A stretch of DNA of 64,000 bases from Isoetes taiwanensis (Eukaryota > Streptophyta > Lycopodiopsida > Isoetales > Isoetaceae). A program made the position numbers and the translations under genes. A model generated the notes under the pieces. The model searched no databases, was not told the DNA's origin, and worked only from the letters and a program-made list of their open reading frames with translations. Shown piece by piece: positions 8,855-19,284 of the stretch. The DNA lies in assembly GCA_021234155.1 (NCBI GenBank), contig JAJEKV010000137.1:1340225-1404224 (forward strand), in the 5' to 3' direction. The stretch's first letter is position 1. Each line of letters begins with the position of its first letter.

Positions 8855-10372
8855 CCTTTACGTGGAACAACTCCGTCATGCCCACCAGCAATGGATAGAA
8901 TAAGGAAGATCGCTGCAAACAAAATAGGGAGGCACTAAGTCTGAAGAGTATAAGGCATTGGAAAAGACCTTGTCTCAGACTATCATCCAAGATAAGAAAC
9001 CAAGGCCCAAAAAGACAGGAAAAAAAAGTGGGGAGGAAGCTGGGGAGACGTCTGAAGCATCTTCCAGAGGCCCTACAGATGCCTACAGGATCATCTTCGC
9101 TAAGGACGAAGTCTGAGCGAAATGGAATGAGTTTCTGGGATGCTTGTGCTCAGAAACGGCTACCAGATGCAATGGGAAGAGTGCCTCCTCAAGATACTTC
9201 CATATTTGATTTGAAGACCACCGAGTGAGAAAAGTACAGGGCCTTCAGGATGATGAAGTCATTTAGCTGTTAGATCAATGCATAAAATAAAGAAGTTCTG
9301 TACAAGAAGGCTTCTTCAGTTAAGGACAAAATGTTCTTCGTTGATTGTTGCACTCATATAAAGGACATGCGAAGTTATGAAGGTAGCAGTTGGACAAGAA
9401 CTTCAGAAGCTACCTGGTGATGTAATATTGTCTGAACTCGGCCTGCTAGACGAGTATGGCATGTCTGCTGATGACATTAAGAAATACGTCTTCTGGTCCA
9501 AGGACTTTCTGAAAAATAGGAAATCAAAGTACCAACAACATACTACAAAACTATCAGATAAAGTGACGGCTGAGGTGAGAAAAAAGGTTGCCATCCTGAA
9601 AGATGTTGGTGGTGACTTACCTGCACTCTAATACTCTATTGGCTATAAAGGTCTCCTACCCGATACAACAATAGGCCCTCGTAATATTTCTCTGTTTGTA
9701 TTGGATAGCAGGACTGCAAAAGAAGAGAAGGGGATGACTCAAAAAAAGTACAACAATTTTTTTACTAGCTGCATAGGCTTAACAACTGAGAAGCTCTTTA
9801 CTATTGTCATCATATGCCCTCCAGGAGAGCCTCTATGCATGCTTTGGTGGCTTCATACGACTTGGAATGCCTAAAAGTCGTTAGGGAATACTCTCTTCTC
9901 TTTGAGACAAAGGATACTGATTTGAAGATGCAGTTTAAAAGCACCTGTATAATCTTCATAATGATATCCCTTGTGCCAGATGATGACTATGAGGTAGCTA
10001 AAAGCAAAGTGGCATCAGATAAAGGTGCATGGCAGTGTTTTCTTTTGGATGAACCCAGCTTGAAAAATGTGTTCTACAAAGCAGATGATGAGGATGAAGT
10101 AAATGAATGCCAGGAATTTGATGTTCTGACCTTTACCGGAAAGACATCACTTTGGAATTGCTAACAAAAGAAAAGAGACCCTTGAATAAACATCGGTTTG
10201 CAATCAATCTTGCAAGCTGTCTTGTTGAGGCTTTTGCACCACTTGATACCACTTGCTGTGAACTTCATGTTGGAGGGTACATTGGTAAAGAAGCCCTGAA
10301 GACATCAAGAAGATGTCTAAGTTTCGTCAACGATGACTCGTCCAGGGATTTTCTTGAAGTGTTTTTTGAAAA
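8855..10372 (+). pseudogene. Middle exons with N4/N6 DNA-methyltransferase-like pattern
   Basis: After the intron the frame reads LYVEQLRHAHQQW, then (broken by stops) a Lys-rich linker and WNEFLGC near 9120. The open frame 9377-9631 reads VILSELGLLDEYGMSADDIK. From about 9640 it continues GPRNISLFVLDSRTA, KKYNNFF and LFTIVIICPPGEPLCMLWW. The I-I-C-P-P-G site stands where N4/N6 amino-methyltransferases carry the (D/N/S)PP(Y/F) motif IV. Further on (10,165-10,372) NLASCLVEAFAPLDTTCCEL, GGYIGKEAL and RRCLSFVNDD resemble the closing part, where a DPF-x-G-x-G motif I is usual. The order IV before I is that of the Pfam N6_N4_Mtase group. Key residues are changed, so even the ancestor may have lacked activity. 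Stops and frameshifts mark it as dead here. Confidence 0.35.
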
Positions 10373-10446
10373 GGTACTAGCTTGGCGCTTGGCGTGTATT
10401 GTAGAGAATTTTTGTATGGCTAACTCTTTGTTTTCCATGGTTCAGG
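10373..10446 (+). other. Short intron before the FCP1-like exon
   Basis: GTACTAG donor after GAAAAG and TTCCATGGTTCAG acceptor. Length 74 bases. It contains a CGCTTGGCGTG remnant of the palindromic motif seen upstream. Confidence 0.45.
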
Positions 10447-10961
10447 GCTCCACCTGCTTGTGAGAAAATCATTGTCTTCGATCTGAATGGTGTTCTGTGT
10501 AAAACGTTTCCTAAGAAGCCTATTAACAGGGATGACTTCGAATAAGTCCCTCTAGAATCGAATACTAAGTGGATCTATCCTCACCCACACTTAGAAGATA
10601 TGATGAATGAGGCGTTCATATTGTTTCGAGTTGCCATCTGGTCCTCAATGGAGCGCAGAAATATTGAAGAAGTTCTTAGGGTGTTACCAGGAATGAATAG
10701 AGACTTTGTGACGGTTTGGGACCAAATTAAGTGTATAAAGTTTCCACATCCAAAAGATCCGGATGGCAAACCGGTCTTCGTTAAACATCTTGGTACTATG
10801 ATGGATCAGCTTGGCATTCAAAAGAAAGAGGACATCATAATAGTAGATGGTGATGCTCTTAAGTGCTTTTATAATCAAGGTTAGGCTCTAAATCCACCAA
10901 GTTATACTCCACTAGATTACTCAACAGATGAGTTTCTAGTAGTATTCATGTCCATCATGAG
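10447..10961 (+). pseudogene. FCP1/NIF-type HAD phosphatase-like exon, interrupted by a copia insertion
   Basis: The frame opens CEKIIVFDLNGVLC, the HAD motif I in the variant (DLNG) used by many plant FCP1-homology proteins: the nucleophile Asp is kept and the second Asp is Asn. Next come WIYPHPHLEDMMNEAF and VAIWSSMERRNIEEVL (motif II region, S after W), FVTVWDQIKCIKFP, GKPVFVKHLGTM, and IIIVDGDALKC near 10,840 (motif III region). A TAA at 10,543 and a TAG at 10,882 break the frame. After the second, LNPPSYTPLDYSTDEFLVVF continues. These proteins dephosphorylate Ser/Thr residues, classically the RNA polymerase II tail. This copy cannot be intact. The reading stops where the copia element begins; the rest resumes at 16,236. 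Confidence 0.6.
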
Positions 10962-11491
10962 TGTTAAATGGTGTCATGTTATTCAAAGATATACAGTTGA
11001 ATGGCGGAGACCTATGAGAAGCAGTGGCAGTAGGTCAAAGTCAAAGTCAAAAGTGGCAGGCTAGTGCTACCCGGGTGTTGCTGGGCTCGCTAGAAATCTT
11101 CAGACACCCCCTGCCCGCCACTTAGGGTTTGCGTTGACCAGTCAAAGTCAAAGTCAACTAAGGCCGAAATTTAAGGAGAGCAAGTCTACCTACTCCGGAT
11201 TTTTAGACAAGTTGGAGAACTTACTATTTGAAGGGGATGCACAATTTGACAAGTGGATGCACCCAGATTGGAAAGAAAATATAGATATAAATGCTAGAAG
11301 AATGGAGAGAGAAGAGACTTGTAGGTCGTGATATGAAGCAGGAGATTGTTTGAGCGCTTGATTGTATACCTATTATTGACTTGTAGATGATCATGTGAAA
11401 ATTAGTGACCACTTTATAGCTTTTCACTAAGATCATTGGATTGTAAGTCTTGTTGTCAGTTTATTGAGTATATTTTCTTCAAATCCTAACA
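10962..11491 (+). repeat. Element 1 5' LTR
   Basis: 530 bp. Contains two clusters of TCAAAG repeats (near 11,034 and 11,142) and an open frame of 65 codons (11,134-11,331) that is also open in the 3' copy. Host target duplication ATGAG lies immediately upstream. Confidence 0.95.
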
Positions 11492-13870
11492 AAGGGTATC
11501 GAGCCATGTCAAGGTGTTTGGAGCAGTGGTCGCTTGAACTCGCTACGCAGGCGAAGGGGGACCAGGCTTTCAGATTTGGAAGGAACAAATCAAAAATGTT
11601 CTTGAAAATGAAGGGCTCTGGGAATTAGTTCAAGGAACTAGTTCAAGTGGGGATGCGCCTCTCGGCTTGCAAGAAGAAGTTCTACCTCCGGAAAATCCGG
11701 GTGAAACTTCCGGAGAGTCCGTGAAGTAGACTCAAGTAAAAGTGGTAAAGATGAAGTTGTTAAACTTCGTGAAGCTTATAGTATTTTGACCAGCAAAGTT
11801 GGGGCTTCAATTTTGTCGAAGATAAGGGAAAGTCCCCTAGTGATATTTGGAACTTTCCCGCTCAAGAACTATGAGGAAAAAACATCATCTCGATTGATGT
11901 TCTTGATAAGGCACTTAGGATGCTAAGAGTAAAAGAAGGTGATGACTTACCAAAGTTTTTCTCTAAGTTCGATAACATTGTATGCACTTTAGAAGGTGTG
12001 GGTGTTGTTCGACCGAAAGCAAAGAAAAATTATTGCATGTGGCAAGAGCAGCTTGAAGGAACAAGCAAATTGTCAACTCTTATTAGGAATGTGGCCAAAA
12101 CCGTAGAGGCAAAGAAGAAATGATTCAACAGAGTTTGAACAAAATAAGGTATTGTATGATGATGACATTGAAGATAATGTTGAAGTGTTGTATGCGTGTA
12201 AGGGCAAAGCAAAGTTTTCGTGAAAAAGTGCTAAAGATAAGAGTGAAATAGGTCCTTGTTTTCACCGCAAAAACAAAAGGGCATTTAAAGATAAATTGTC
12301 CTAAATTGAAAGAGGTTGAGTGCTTTAACCAGGGGAGGCAGAGGTCACTTTGCAAACAAGTGCTCAAGCAAAGAAAATGAATAGAGGCGCACCAAGTAGA
12401 GGGAGAAATTATTCTAGAGGTCGAGGAAGGAATCCCGATACACAAAGGTCCGGCCAGAATTTGGTGCAAGATATTGAAGAAGAATCAAGTGAAGAGGATG
12501 AAGATGCTGAGGTAAGTGATTATGACATTTTGGTTGTTTCAAAAGAAAAATCTAACAATGATGATGAAATGTTAATATTAGATAGTGGAGCAGAAAAACT
12601 CCGCGGACCCGGCCTTCAAACAAATTATTCAAGGAAGAAAAGGAAGGAAGAATTAAGCATATCAAGTTGGGAAATGGGAAGTTGCAAGATGTTCAATGCA
12701 CGGAATGTTAGAATTGTTTGATCTTCAAGGGAGAGCAAAGAAACTTGAAGGATGTTTTGTGTGTACCTTCACTAGTCGAATTTAATTTCGGTTGTACGCT
12801 TAGTAGACATGGACTACAATCGTTGTTTTGACAAGTATCAATGTAAAGTGCTTTTGAATAATGAGATCAAATTTCTTGGCGTAAGATTTGGTAATTTGTT
12901 TGCATTGATAGTGGTTGTTTGCCCTGGTGAATTCTCGCTATGATTCCGTGATATGGACACTTGGCATCTAAGGTTATAAATATGTTAATCATAGCACCAT
13001 AGGTACTATGATCAAACAAAAATAATCAAAGCAAAAAATGGAGTTGATGAGCCAAGAATCGCCTAGGTTGCATGCTAGGAAAACATGCAAGATTGCCTTT
13101 TAAAAGGGCAAAGAGAAAACCAAAGGAGTGTTGGAGCTAGTGCATACAGATCTCGCGGCCCTCTTAATGTTAGAGGAATATCGAAAAAGGTATTTCATTA
13201 CCTTTATTGATGACTTTAGTAGAAAGACAATATGCATGTGTCTTAGAACTAAAGATCAAGCCTTTGAGGCTTATAAAATGTTTGTCGCGAAGGGAATTAG
13301 AAACAGGAAAAAAAAGTGAAATGTATTCGATCCGACCGTGGGGTGGAGAGTTCATGTCATCCGAGTTTATCAAATTTTGCAAGGTAAGGGGAATAAAGAG
13401 GCGCTTTACATGTAGTTTTTCCACAAACTAATGGCGCTTGCTGAAAGGAAAAATAGGACAATTTTAAATGCCGCCGAGCTATGATAAAACACACGGGGCT
13501 ACCCAATTATTTAGGGAGGAAGCCGCCTTAACAGCGCTGAAAGTTCAAAATATGTTACCAAATAGAGCAAGCCGCTGGAATGACCCCGATGAGCTATGGT
13601 CCGAGTTAAACCAAACTATGAGACACCGAGAGTTTTTGTTGTCTAAGCTTTGTTCATGTACCAAAGCAACAAAGGTTAAAGTTGGATGATCGAAAGCAAG
13701 AATAGCTTTTTTGTAGGATATGATCAAGAATCCAAGGCATACAAAAGTTATTTGATCCACAAAGGAAGAAGATTTTGATCAGTAGAGATGTAACATTTGA
13801 CGAATCTCAATCTTATAAAAACATAAAGTTTTTCTCCTCATAACCCTAAAGAAAAGGAAGTTCGTAAATT
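11492..13870 (+). pseudogene. Element 1 gag, protease and integrase remains
   Basis: The primer site just after the LTR is a damaged form (GGTATCGAGCC) of GGTATCAGAGCC. Gag traces are FQIWKEQIKNVLENEGLWEL near 11,575 and KLSTLIRNVAKT near 12,070; CCHC knuckles are present but damaged (GHLKINCPKLKEVECF near 12,280). Protease keeps LILDSGAE at about 12,575. Integrase traces are LELVHTDL and FITFIDDFSRKT (13,130-13,230), AERKNRTIL near 13,440 in another frame, and SFFVGYDQESKAY near 13,710. There are at least a dozen frame changes and no functional Gag-Pol. The role of the intact family is packaging, maturation and integration of the element. Confidence 0.85.
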
Positions 13871-13882
13871 GAATACGAAGCT

Positions 13883-14847
13883 TTGTTGATGATGATGATG
13901 AGCAGATGCCAACAAACTCTCTTCTCAACAAGTTGGTACCAAGATGCTCCGCATGCTGTGGCTGATACTATAGAAAAGGAGATAACACAGCCAAAGGCTG
14001 GTAGAAGAACTGCAGCTCAGATCTTGCAACAAGAGGCTAATATTGACCATGAAAGATTTGGAAGAGATAACACAGGTAGAAGTAGAAGAATACAAAGTGA
14101 AGTAGCAGGTGTAAACCTTATTGAAATCCTTGCCTTGCTGGATACTGAAGTACCAAAATCTTATAGAGAAGCTATAAGTGTTGCTGATGCAAAAGAATGG
14201 AAACTTGCCATGAATGATGAGCTGAGTGCTTTTAAAAGAACAGGGACATATGAGCTTGTAAACTTACCTGAAGGTAGACATGCAGTGGGTTGTAAATGGA
14301 TATTTAAAATTAAGCAAGGAGTACAACCTCACTCAATTAAGTATAAAGCTCGATTAGTAGCACAGGGATACACACAGAAGAAGGGAATTGACTATGAGGA
14401 AACTTTTTCCCCTATAGTAAAAATGACAAGTATCAGGATGTTGTTAGCAGTAGCAAATGCAAAGAATTTTGAGGTACATCATATGGATGTCTCTACTGCT
14501 TTCTTTAATGCTGACTTGGAGGAGGATATCTTTATGATGCAACCACCTGGCTTTGAGCAAGGGAAAGAAAAAGTGTGGAAACTTAAAAAGGTCAGATATG
14601 GGTCGAGATCCACCCAAGACAATGGTATATTTGCATGGACTCATATTTAAGGGAACAAGGTTTTATAAAACTAAAGGATGATGGAAATATTTATTTGTTC
14701 AAGGATGGGAATGAAGTATGCTATATTGCACTATATGTGGATGACAATGTGATGGTTAGTAGCAATGTTGATGTGCTACAAAAATGCAAAGACATTCTCA
14801 AGAATCGGTTTAAAATGACAGACTTGGGCAAACTTAAAAAGTTTTAG
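13883..14847 (+). pseudogene. Element 1 reverse transcriptase
   Basis: A 255-codon open frame (13,883-14,650) carries the copia RT block: AVGCKWIFKIK, ARLVAQGYTQKKGIDYEETF, VHHMDVSTAFFNADL and FMMQPPGFEQG. A frameshift near 14,605 (expected YGLKQ region) moves the reading to 14,635-14,847. There the catalytic YVDD occurs at 14,734-14,745, followed by LKNRFKMTDLGKLKKF and a stop. Apart from that frameshift the domain is well kept compared with the upstream genes. Confidence 0.9.
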
Positions 14848-15173
14848 GAATTGAAGTCTTCGAGATAGAGACAAACAAAAGTTCTTACTTTGACACAAGG
14901 TGAGAATATTGCGTGCATGCTCAAAAGATTCAACATGGAAGATTGTAAAGTGGTAAAACTCCCATGGTTCCGTGTAACAAACTAACCTTGAATTTGAATG
15001 ATGACAGGTCGTAAATGGAAAACATTCCATATCAAGAGTTAGTTGGTCGCTTACTATATTTATCTAGTCATGACGAGACCCGATATTTCATTTGCAAATA
15101 ATATTCTAAGTAGGTAATGTCATAACTTTGAAAAGAGCACCGGCAAAAAGCAGCTAAGAGGGTTCTAAGATAT

Positions 15174-15692
15174 TTGAAAGGAACTGTGGATTATGGGATA
15201 CAATTTAATTCTGATAACATGGAGTTGCTATCATACCGCGGATTCGATTGGGGTGGAGACCCTGATGAAAGAAAATCAACTTCAGGAATTATTTGCATGC
15301 TAGGAGGAGGGCCCATTTCATGGAAATGCAGGAAGCAAAAGGCAATAGCACTTTCGTCTGCAGAAGCAGAATATGCGGCCGCAACCCTTGCTGCTAAGGA
15401 AATAGTATGGAGTGAAAGGTTGCTACAAGAAATAGGTATAGAGCAAAGAAAACCTTTGAAATTGTTTTCTGACAGTCTCAGTTGCATAGGAATGACGAAA
15501 AATCCAATACAACATGAAAGGACCAAACATATCGAGCTGGAGATGCATTTCATAAGGGACCTAGTAAGGAAAAGAATCAATGAACTGCAATATGTTCAAA
15601 CTGACATGCAGTTGGCAGATATTTTGACAAAGGCTTTGACAGAGTTAAAATTTAGTAGACTGAGACAAATGATCAGTTGCAAGGAAAAATAA
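15174..15692 (+). pseudogene. Element 1 RNase H
   Basis: A 172-codon frame contains RKSTSGIICMLGGGPISWKC, KQKAIALSSAEAEYAAATLA, ERTKHIELEMHFIRD and LADILTKAL, the standard copia RNase H landmarks. Upstream 14,850-15,170 joins it to RT in broken frames (QELVGRLLYLSSHDETRYFI type sequence). The polypurine tract GAAGGGAAAG ends at 15,705. Confidence 0.9.
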
Positions 15693-15705
15693 CATGAAGG
15701 GAAAG

Positions 15706-16235
15706 TGTTAAATGGTGTCATGTTATTCAAAGATATACAGTTGAATGGCGGAGACCTATGAGAAGCAGTGGCAGTAGGTCAAAGTCAAAGTCAAAAGTGG
15801 CGGGCTAGTGCTACCCGGGTGTTGCTGGGCTCGCTAGAAATCTTCAGACACCCCCTGCCCGCCACTTAGGGTTTGCGTTGACCAGTCAAAGTCAAAGTCA
15901 ACTAAGGCCGAAATTTAAGGAGAGCAAGTCTATCTACTCCGGATTTTTAGGCAAGTTGGAGAACTTACTATTTGAAGGGGATGCACAATTTGACAAGTGG
16001 ATGCACTCAGATTGGAAAGAAAATATAGATATAAATGCTAGAAGAATGGAGAGAGAAGATACTTGTAGGTCGTGATATGAAGCAGGAGATTGTTTGAGCG
16101 CCTGATTGTATACCTATTATTGACTTGTAGATGATCATGTGAAAATTAGTGACCACTTTATAGCTTTTCACTAAGATCATTGGATTGTAAGTCTTGTTGT
16201 CGGTTTATTGAGTATATTTTCTTCAAATCCTAACA
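15706..16235 (+). repeat. Element 1 3' LTR
   Basis: 530 bp, same length as the 5' copy. About seven differences by eye, for example CCTACTCC against TCTACTCC and GTCAGTTT against GTCGGTTT. Target duplication ATGAG follows directly. Confidence 0.95.
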
Positions 16236-16364
16236 ATGAGTGGGTTGGCTGCTGGTAAAACAGTATCAGATGTTATCAAAACGCATCCAGAACTAGATCG
16301 GACTAAGGAGATGGATCTCTATCTTGAGAGTTATTTGACAAAGAAAGGACTAGTCCCTCCATGA
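16236..16364 (+). pseudogene. 3' end of the FCP1-like gene, displaced by the copia insertion
   Basis: Removing the copia element and one copy of ATGAG joins FLVVFMSIMS to GLAAGKTVSDVIKTHPELD in frame, ending KKGLVPP and a TGA at 16,362-16,364. The clean join shows where the host gene was cut and that this part was still coding-like when it was hit. Confidence 0.6.
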
Positions 16365-18369
16365 TGTAATCTTCATATCAAGTGAATACAATGTAAAAAG
16401 TGTTTTGTTTATATTGATGTGTTGTTATCTACAAATGCTAATCAAACAGCACATTCTTCTCACTAAAACAAGAAAATGTTAAACCACCCACTACTATAAT
16501 GTAAAAATTTGCAACCTTGCAAAACAACATGTCACACACCACAACACTATATTGAAAAAAGGGTATGCAAAAGTGGCGTGCTTTTGGAACAGACATAAAT
16601 CCAATTTAAATGAATGATAGTTACTGTAAGCTTTTAAAGGAAAGGACACTAGTCTAGGCATATGGATTTCATAGGATTTATCATTAAATGCTTGTCTTGT
16701 CAATTTTTACCAATTTAAATATCGTTTTCCTTCGTTTCACCGAATAGAAGGAAAACAAGGTTCTAGCTCTCTGGTTGCATCTCTCTTTCTTCTTCCTAGT
16801 GTTGGGCGATCCTCGCCCACTCGCTTTTTTCCTCACGACTCGTTTTTTTCCTTCCTGTTTACTTTCTTATTTATGCCTCATGACCTAAGTTTTTCTTTTT
16901 CCCGCTACGGTTTTCATGTTCACGATCCTTTCCTACCTTAGTTTTCTAGGGTCTTGTTGTGCCCCTCGCTTTCTCGATTTGTCGCGGTAACAGCTTGTCG
17001 GTAGATGCTCTCTAAAGCTTGAAACCAAATCGAAGTCTTTGCTCACACAAATTTCGCGATAGGCATCAATCCGAAAGAGGAGATTCATGGAAAGAGCGAA
17101 GGGCAAGAGATCATTCCTTGAAGTATCAAGATTTTCGTGAGCGATTTGCACTCCCCGAATGCCATATATCCAAATAATAGAAAAACACCTGAAAGGTAAC
17201 TTTTTGATTTGTAATGGAAAGAGCCTAATCTACATTTGATTCAGGGAAAGGTTGAGAGTGGCCTTCTGGATATTCTGAAGGAAGCAGAGCTTCATAAGAA
17301 AGTTTAAAGGATTGGTGGTTTCGCCAAGATTGAAATACTTTGGGTTCTCTCTCTATGTGTTTGATGTCTTAAATTTTTCCTGTGTGTTCACTTTGGCTGC
17401 TTGGAATGGTTACCTGTGTTATGCCCTGACCCCTGATAAATATGTGACCCCGGATTATGCGTTTGTGTCTACCCCGTTCTGCAACAAAGGTCAAGCAGTT
17501 TTCGGGATCATCTTCGAATCAATTTTTTCATACATCAATCGCTTCACCCGTGGTTTGCTTTTCCCGAATCAATCATGTTTACCTCTCACAAATTTTGTCC
17601 GGGGGCGCACCTCGACCGCTAGAAGGGGCTCGTGGATCGCCGATTTCAAGACCCGGGCTTTTTGCTTGCTTGCTATAAATTACGTAAATCGGCCATTTTA
17701 CCTCGCGGTTCGTCAGCAATTCCTGGCACCTTAACCTGCCTGGCCGAACCAAAACCGTGGTCGAAGGCAGAACACCGGAATGAAGCCAAAATCATAGCCC
17801 AACTGGAGGCATGATAGTATTGTGGTTTGAGCCGCCTAAGGTCATGGCCTGTTCTTCCCGACCTGTAGCACAGAGTCATAGCCTTGTTTCTGTTTCGACC
17901 TAACTATTCTGCCCTTTCTTAGCCCTAAATTTAGTCCTATCATAAATATCTAGTTTTCTATTTGGGGCATACCTCCGGTATATCGACCAAGATATAAGTT
18001 TCCCTCGATATAGGAACATTGAGATTTGAGTTTCATTTTTTTTCCTCCAAGTTGTAGCTAGTTGCCGGACAAGGCCGTTAGAGTTTTGAGTGGTGTGGTT
18101 TATTGCTAATGGCATAGATTCTTAAGACCAATTGCAAAAATGATAGCACTACGCAACCAAGATTGCGTTTAGTCCAGTTGGGGAAGAACTAGTTTCCTTT
18201 TTTTTTTAATCTTTAACATAAATTAAACTCTTATTTTGGTATTTTAAGTTGATTTTTTATGGACCAAGGAACTCTATGAATGTTTGTTAAAGGCCTTGCT
18301 ACAAGATGGAGGGAGCTATACTGTATAAAACTTGCCATCTAATAGGCATGTAAGGCCTCCCATAGACGT
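16365..18369. other. No gene recognised; contains a segment shared with 23.33 kb
   Basis: Downstream of the FCP1-like relic I see no coherent coding sequence. The 140-codon open frame at 17,312-17,734 has no recognisable domain and ordinary intergenic composition. About 60 bases at 16,571-16,630 (GTGGCGTGCTTTTGGAACAG and onward) match 23,331-23,390, so both are copies of an unknown dispersed repeat. Confidence 0.5.
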
Positions 18370-18408
18370 AATACATTTCATTTCATTTCATTTCATTTCA
18401 TTTCACTC
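18370..18408. repeat. (TTTCA)n microsatellite, tail of the minus-strand LINE
   Basis: Six or more copies of CATTT/TTTCA on the plus strand. On the minus strand this is a GAAAT-type tail placed after the LINE 3' region, as simple-repeat tails end plant L1-like elements. Confidence 0.7.
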
Positions 18409-18750
18409 ATCGGCCACATGCTTGCCAAAATACCCATCTCTCATCCTAGATGATTCCTCACAGAATTATACGTATTTTTCTGGGAGAAGAGGAGAGAAGG
18501 CTGTCTCTCGAGGTCTAACAGCGTCAGTTAGGCCTCAAAATTTGGTTGCCCGCCGGAGAACATGTCTGTCGATCCATTCCGATGGGGCAGATTTTTGTGG
18601 AGTAATTCCCCTTCAAATTTGAATCGGCCTCCAAAACGTGGGATATCTCTTTCTATGTTCTTGCTGGTAGGTAGGCTTTGTGGGATATTTCGTTTGCTGT
18701 GTTTCTTGCATAGGGTTGCATTTGTCGGCCGTCCTATCATGGATCCAGTC

Positions 18751-19284
18751 TCAGCATGATTTCCATGCTTTTCCGGGCTCTAACACTCGGATTGGCCTTG
18801 GACATGGTGGTTGAGCCATTTTCTTATGAATGGCTTGTGCCAATAATAGATGAGTCTCAGAACCCTCATCTATTTCCTCGCTCTCACTCAAATCCTCATT
18901 TTCTTCTAGTAAAGTATTTACATTTTTTATACAACTCTCTCTATGCTGTAAAATTTCAATCATATAAGACCCTATCTGATCTCCTTGTAACATAAAAAAA
19001 GTTTTTAGATTTTCAGCAGTTATATCAAAACGATTTCTTATCAGCTGGTATGCTGGACGTCTTAGCAAAACATGGTCTTCGTCTTCTATATCGTCCCCTC
19101 CACAAACTTTGCAATTACGCAGGTCTCTTGGAGTAATTTGACCACATCTACCAACTTCCACTGCAAAGTGATGTGAGCTAAGCCGTATTCTGCATATTGT
19201 GTGTCTTTTTTTAATCAAAATATTCTCCTTTAAGTAGGCTGCAGTCTGCAGGGTTGGGTTCATGTTGTGCCTGTACCAAAGCAT
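18751..19284 (-). pseudogene. LINE A C-terminal Cys/His region
   Basis: Reads MNPTLQTAAYLKENILIKKR, CRIRLSSHHFAVEVGRCGQI, then CKVCGGDDIEDEDHVLLRRP. In the sister copy LINE B the last position is Cys (IIYCPAYQ), here Arg, so one ligand of the probable zinc-binding CCHC is lost. The last part is Glu-rich. Confidence 0.8.

Larger units (their letters stand above)
10962..16235 (+). mobile_element. Ty1/copia LTR retrotransposon, complete but coding-defective (element 1)
   Basis: Two 530-bp terminal repeats (10,962-11,491 and 15,706-16,235), beginning TGTTA and ending TAACA, are flanked by the 5-bp target duplication ATGAG (10,957-10,961 and 16,236-16,240). The gene order gag, protease, integrase, reverse transcriptase, RNase H identifies the copia superfamily. 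The repeats differ at roughly seven sites by eye, suggesting fairly recent insertion, yet the gag-to-integrase part is full of frameshifts and stops. Its gag and repeat ends resemble element 3 at the right edge. Confidence 0.95.

Noticed and set aside
17312-17734. 140-residue protein with hydrophobic stretches
   Set aside because: No recognisable domain, and overlapping frames of similar length; not distinguishable from chance.
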